DNA from: Glandiceps talaboti
Lineage: Eukaryota > Hemichordata > Enteropneusta > Spengelidae
DNA: 64,000 bases
Assembly (NCBI RefSeq): GCF_964340395.1
Contig: NC_135567.1
Span: 17,370,306 to 17,434,305, forward strand
Direction of reading: 5' to 3'
Shown here: piece by piece, positions 60,420 to 64,000 of the stretch
Numbering within the stretch: position 1 is the first letter of the stretch
Layout: each line of letters opens with the position of its first letter
Translations under genes and position numbers: made by a program
Notes under the pieces: generated by a model
The model's database searches: none
What the model was told of the DNA's origin: nothing
What the model saw: only the letters and a program-made list of their open reading frames with translations

Positions 60420-60560
60420 CTGGGTTGAAAACATTAAGTGTCAAGTTCAGCCAAGTATGATTTTGAAGTTTTAAAAACTATAAATTGTTGTATCTGTTAA
60501 GTTCAGCCAAGTATGATTTTGAAGTCATAAAAACTATAAATTGTTGTATCCGTCACGTTC
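60420..60560. repeat. ~62-bp tandem repeat
   Basis: Three diverging copies of gttcagccaagtatgatttt and aactataaattgttgtatc. Confidence 0.85.
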
Positions 60561-60764
60561 AGCCTAGTCAATGCAATAAAGTTACATCGTAGAGTCTCTC
60601 TGTACCCGCTTGTGAATAGTTACTGGCCATAAAAATAAAACTGGCTTTACTGTTGGCAAAGAAATAATGGTTGAAATCCATTTCAAATTGTCAAAAACCT
60701 GCAGGTCATCTTCAGAAACATGTTTTACTGTTTACAACGAGATATTTGTTATATGATAGGACAT

Positions 60765-60885
60765 GCTATAGATGAGTGTTGCACGGAAAGTGCTTTACTT
60801 CAGTGTTACTAGTTGTAATATGAATGCTAAAACAAATGTTGCACAGAGAGAAAGTGCTTTACTTCAGTGTTACTCATTATAGAAT
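60765..60885. repeat. Dispersed repeat shared with CYP4 intron 2
   Basis: Two copies of gtgctttacttcagtgttac occur here. The reverse complement occurs twice in CYP4 intron 2 (about 49140-49225) with the same flanking cattcatattaca block. Confidence 0.8.
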
Positions 60886-61563
60886 GAGCACACATCAGAT
60901 CACCAGCTGGTTTTACGATCAATTGGGCACATTCAGAACAAAGCTGTTTGTGACCTGTTAGATTGCCAGTCCATAGTGCTGGATCTGCGACTGAGCTAAC
61001 TCTCGTCTGCTAGCGTAGTTACACATCAGCTAACAGATCGCTAACAGCTTTTATCCGGAAGTTGCCCACCGTTTCATGTTCTCAGAATATTTACCAGAAA
61101 TATGAAGGTTTCTGAAAGTGAATTTCAATCCAATGACTCATGAAGCTAAAACGACAATGTGAAATGGATTCTACTTTAAAATTACAAATGCTTTGCTGAT
61201 TTCTGATACAAAAAACACTCATTATCAAGTACTCTTCTGAATGTTGATGATGTTGTGAAAATTCAAAGATGTCATTGTTCACTCCCATAAATATGTATGT
61301 TTTTGTAAAAAGATGAACTAGTATGACTATCCGAATCAACTATCTGCACACGTTACCATGGTTTCAAAGAGATTTTTGATAGAAAAGTCCACAAATTATT
61401 ACACACAGCACAAAAAAAATTAAAATGAAAAGAAATCATATTGACTTGATGTATGTTTGTTGTGCATTCACTCCTCCAATAATGTGATGGTGTCATATAG
61501 CAGTACATCATTATATTTTATCATCTGTTCACACTGTACACATTCATAATTCATATCTTCGGT

Positions 61564-63646
61564 TTACTTCTCTTCATAGTTGGGGTACCTTTGCTTCAAG
61601 TTGGCAAAGTCAATCCTTCCAGCTGAATACAGCTAAACAAGAGAAAATGATAGAATGTATTAGAATGGCGTTACTTAATTATACAATTAAAATCAACTAA
61701 TCTACAACTTCTACAAGGTCTTATTTATCACCTTGTGACAATTTTACTGTCTCTACAGTGTAGGTGTGTAATTCTCGGTACGTGAAATAGAATATTACTA
61801 CCTAGGCGCATTATAAAAATAACAAACATTCAATTCCTTGGTCAATGCTGTTGACAGTCTAGGTAGCAGATCTGTCACTGCATTTACTCTTGTTGACTGA
61901 GAGTTAGCGTAGTCACAGATCAATGCTGTTGACAGTCTAGGTAGCAGATCTGTCACTGCATTTGCTCTTGTCTACTGAGAGTTAGCGTAGTCACAGATCA
62001 ATGCTGTGGACAGTCTAGGTAGCAGATCCGTCACTGCATTTACTCTTGTCTACTGAGAGTTAGCGTAGTCACAGATCAATGCTGTGGACAGTCAATGTAG
62101 CAGATCTGTCACTGCATTTACTCTTGTCGACTGAGAGTTAGTTAGCATAGTCACAGATCAATGCTGTGGACAGTCGTGCGAACGGATCGCAAACATTATA
62201 TATTCTGAACTTGGCCATTACCTTGATGTTTTGGTTTGCTTTAATATTCTGCCAAGGATAAGGATTAGATTTCTTGAACCACCTGTTAGAAGAAATTACA
62301 AGAATGTCAAAATACAAGTACATTACTTTCAACAATACTGAGAATCAACTTAAGACAGTTCAGTATGACATTCATGCCACACCATCTGCTATCAGTCACT
62401 CATGTCTGTACTACTAGTCTGTAAGATATGACATTCATGCCACACTATCAGCTATCACTCGTGTTTGTACTACTAGTCTGTAAGATATGACATTCATGCC
62501 ATGCTATCAGCTATCACTCATGTCTGTACTACTAGTCTGTAAGATATGACATTCATGCCATGCTATCACTGACAGCTACCACTCGTGTCTGTACTACTAC
62601 TAGTCTGTAAGATATGACATTCATACCACACTATCAGCTATCACTCGTGTCTGTACTACTAGTCTGTAAGATACAAATGTATGACATTCATGCCACACTA
62701 TTAGCTACCACTCACCATCTGTACTACTAGTCTGTAAGATATGACATTCATGCCACACTATCTGCTATCACTCATGTCTGTACTACTAGTCTGTAAGATA
62801 TGACATTCATGCCATGCTATCAGCTATCACTCATGTCTGTACTACTAGTCTGTAAGATACATGTATGACACTCATGCCACACTATCAGCTATCACTCATG
62901 TCTGTACTACTAGTCTGTAAGATACATGTATGACACTCATGCCACACTATCAGCTATCACTCGTGTCTGTACTACTAGTCTGTAAGATATGACATTCATG
63001 CCATGCTATCAGCTATCACTCGTATCTGTACTACTAGTCTGTAAGATATGACATTCATGCCATACTATCAGCTATCACTCGTGTCTATACTACTAGTCTG
63101 TAAGATATGACATTCATGCCACACTATCTGCTATCACTCATGTCTGTACTACTAGTCTGTAAGATATGACATTCATGCCATGCTATCAGCTATCACTCAT
63201 GTCTATACTACTAGTCTGTAAGATATGACATTCATGCCACACTATCTGCTATCAGCTATCACTCATGTCTGTACTACTAGTCTGTAAGATACATGTATGA
63301 CACTCATGCCACACTATCAGCTATCACTCGTGCCTGTACTACTAGTCTGTAAGATATGACATTCATGCCATGCTATCAGCTATCACTCGTATCTGTACTA
63401 CTAGTCTGTAAGATATGACATTCATGCCACACTATCAGCTATCAGTCACTCATGTCTGTACTACATTCTGTACTCAAACACGTTTGATCAATGAAACTGA
63501 ACGCCATTATGATTTCTGCTGTAAATCATCTTTTTTAACGTCAAGTACTGAACTTACGCAGCCTCTGGATTCTTTGTGACAAGTCTACTCAAATACCAAG
63601 CAGCAAAGACAACACCACCTCCAACACATGCAAAGAGTGGTATAAG
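61564..63646 (-). CDS. NDUFA4: NDUFA4-like cytochrome c oxidase subunit (5' end outside window)
   Basis: Three exons (minus order 63558-63646, 62222-62282, 61564-61632) join in frame to 72 residues plus stop. They start LIPLFACVGGGVVFAAWYL, which is the single membrane helix of the family. NPEAAWFKKSNPYPWQNI follows, matching the NPD-x-CWDRxNPEPWN signature, then a YSAGRIDFANLKQRYPNYE tail. Human NDUFA4 is 81 aa and its first ~14 residues lie before LIPLF, so only the start exon is missing, beyond 64000. The protein sits in the inner mitochondrial membrane with complex IV. Confidence 0.9.
61845..62175. repeat. ~78-bp minisatellite, NDUFA4 intron
   Basis: Four copies of a unit with cagtctaggtagcagatctg, tcactgcatttactcttg and gagagttagcgtagtc. 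Confidence 0.95.
62345..63470. repeat. ~59-bp minisatellite, NDUFA4 intron
   Basis: About 18-19 copies of a unit with gtctgtactactagtctgta, agatatgacattcatgcc and acactatcagctatcact. Variants carry an extra acatgt or a duplicated cagctatc. Confidence 0.95.
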
Positions 63647-63965
63647 CTGTGAAAATAAACAACAAACAAATAAACATTGGTATAAACAGAAAACAAAACG
63701 AGTATAAAGTTGGCGTCAGATTCAGATAACGTCATATTGAGCCTCAGATCCGAAGACACCTGACGGACATAATCGAACCCGAAATAATACCGTAGAGACT
63801 ACAGGGGAAGATTGTGCTTCACAACCTTTGATGGAAGTTGGAATGTCCCTGCTTGCACAAGTTTTTTTTGGGGAAAAATACATATGTTGCCATTTCTAAA
63901 AATTTAAAACTTTATACTCATGAAAACAAACCATGTTTTCCGACTACAAATGTAGGAAAATAATG

Positions 63966-64000
<35 letters not shown>
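63966..64000. repeat. (GA)n microsatellite at window end
   Basis: Pure GA, truncated by the window edge. Confidence 0.95.

Overview
This is animal nuclear DNA. It is AT-rich, and its genes have short exons split by GT-AG introns. Micro- and minisatellites are very abundant, and small dispersed elements of SINE, MITE and foldback type are common. The gene content (LEO1, SEC11, a TRIM-NHL protein, a CYP4-type P450, a deiodinase-like selenoprotein, NDUFA4) together with this repeat load fits an invertebrate bilaterian such as an invertebrate deuterostome or a spiralian. I cannot name the species from sequence alone. No bacterial, organellar or viral genes were recognised.

Region 1 (1 to about 24 kb) is a tandem triplication. 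Each unit of roughly 7-9.5 kb carries one four- or five-exon gene for an unrecognised, probably secreted and GPI-anchored protein. Each protein consists of a signal peptide, two related Cys-containing modules and a hydrophobic tail. The exon parts reconstruct cleanly: 322, 329 and 339 codons, every intron but the last in phase 1. The units differ mainly in how far their minisatellites have expanded and in young insertions, for example a 193-bp MITE present only in unit C.

Region 2 (25.5-41.7 kb) is a head-to-head pair. LEO1 (12 exons, 742 aa, minus) and SEC11 (5 exons, 197 aa, plus) start 277 bp apart. LEO1 introns are packed with private minisatellites. At several exon edges (LEO1 exons 6, 7 and 9, and CYP4 exon 7 further on) the tandem unit contains the exon edge and its splice site, so the intron holds arrays of decoy splice sites. 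I regard this as the most unusual structural pattern in the window.

Region 3 (44.6-53.3 kb) holds an intronless TRIM71-like RING/B-box/filamin/NHL gene (minus) and a complete nine-exon CYP4-family P450 (522 aa, plus). Region 4 (54.8-57.8 kb, minus) holds a four-exon iodothyronine-deiodinase-like gene of 298 codons. It reads through an in-frame TGA exactly where deiodinases have selenocysteine, and its 3' UTR contains a hairpin with the features of a SECIS element, so this is probably a selenoprotein. Region 5 (58-64 kb) has a LINE remnant, an unassigned terminal exon and the last three exons of NDUFA4 (minus), whose first exon lies beyond the window.
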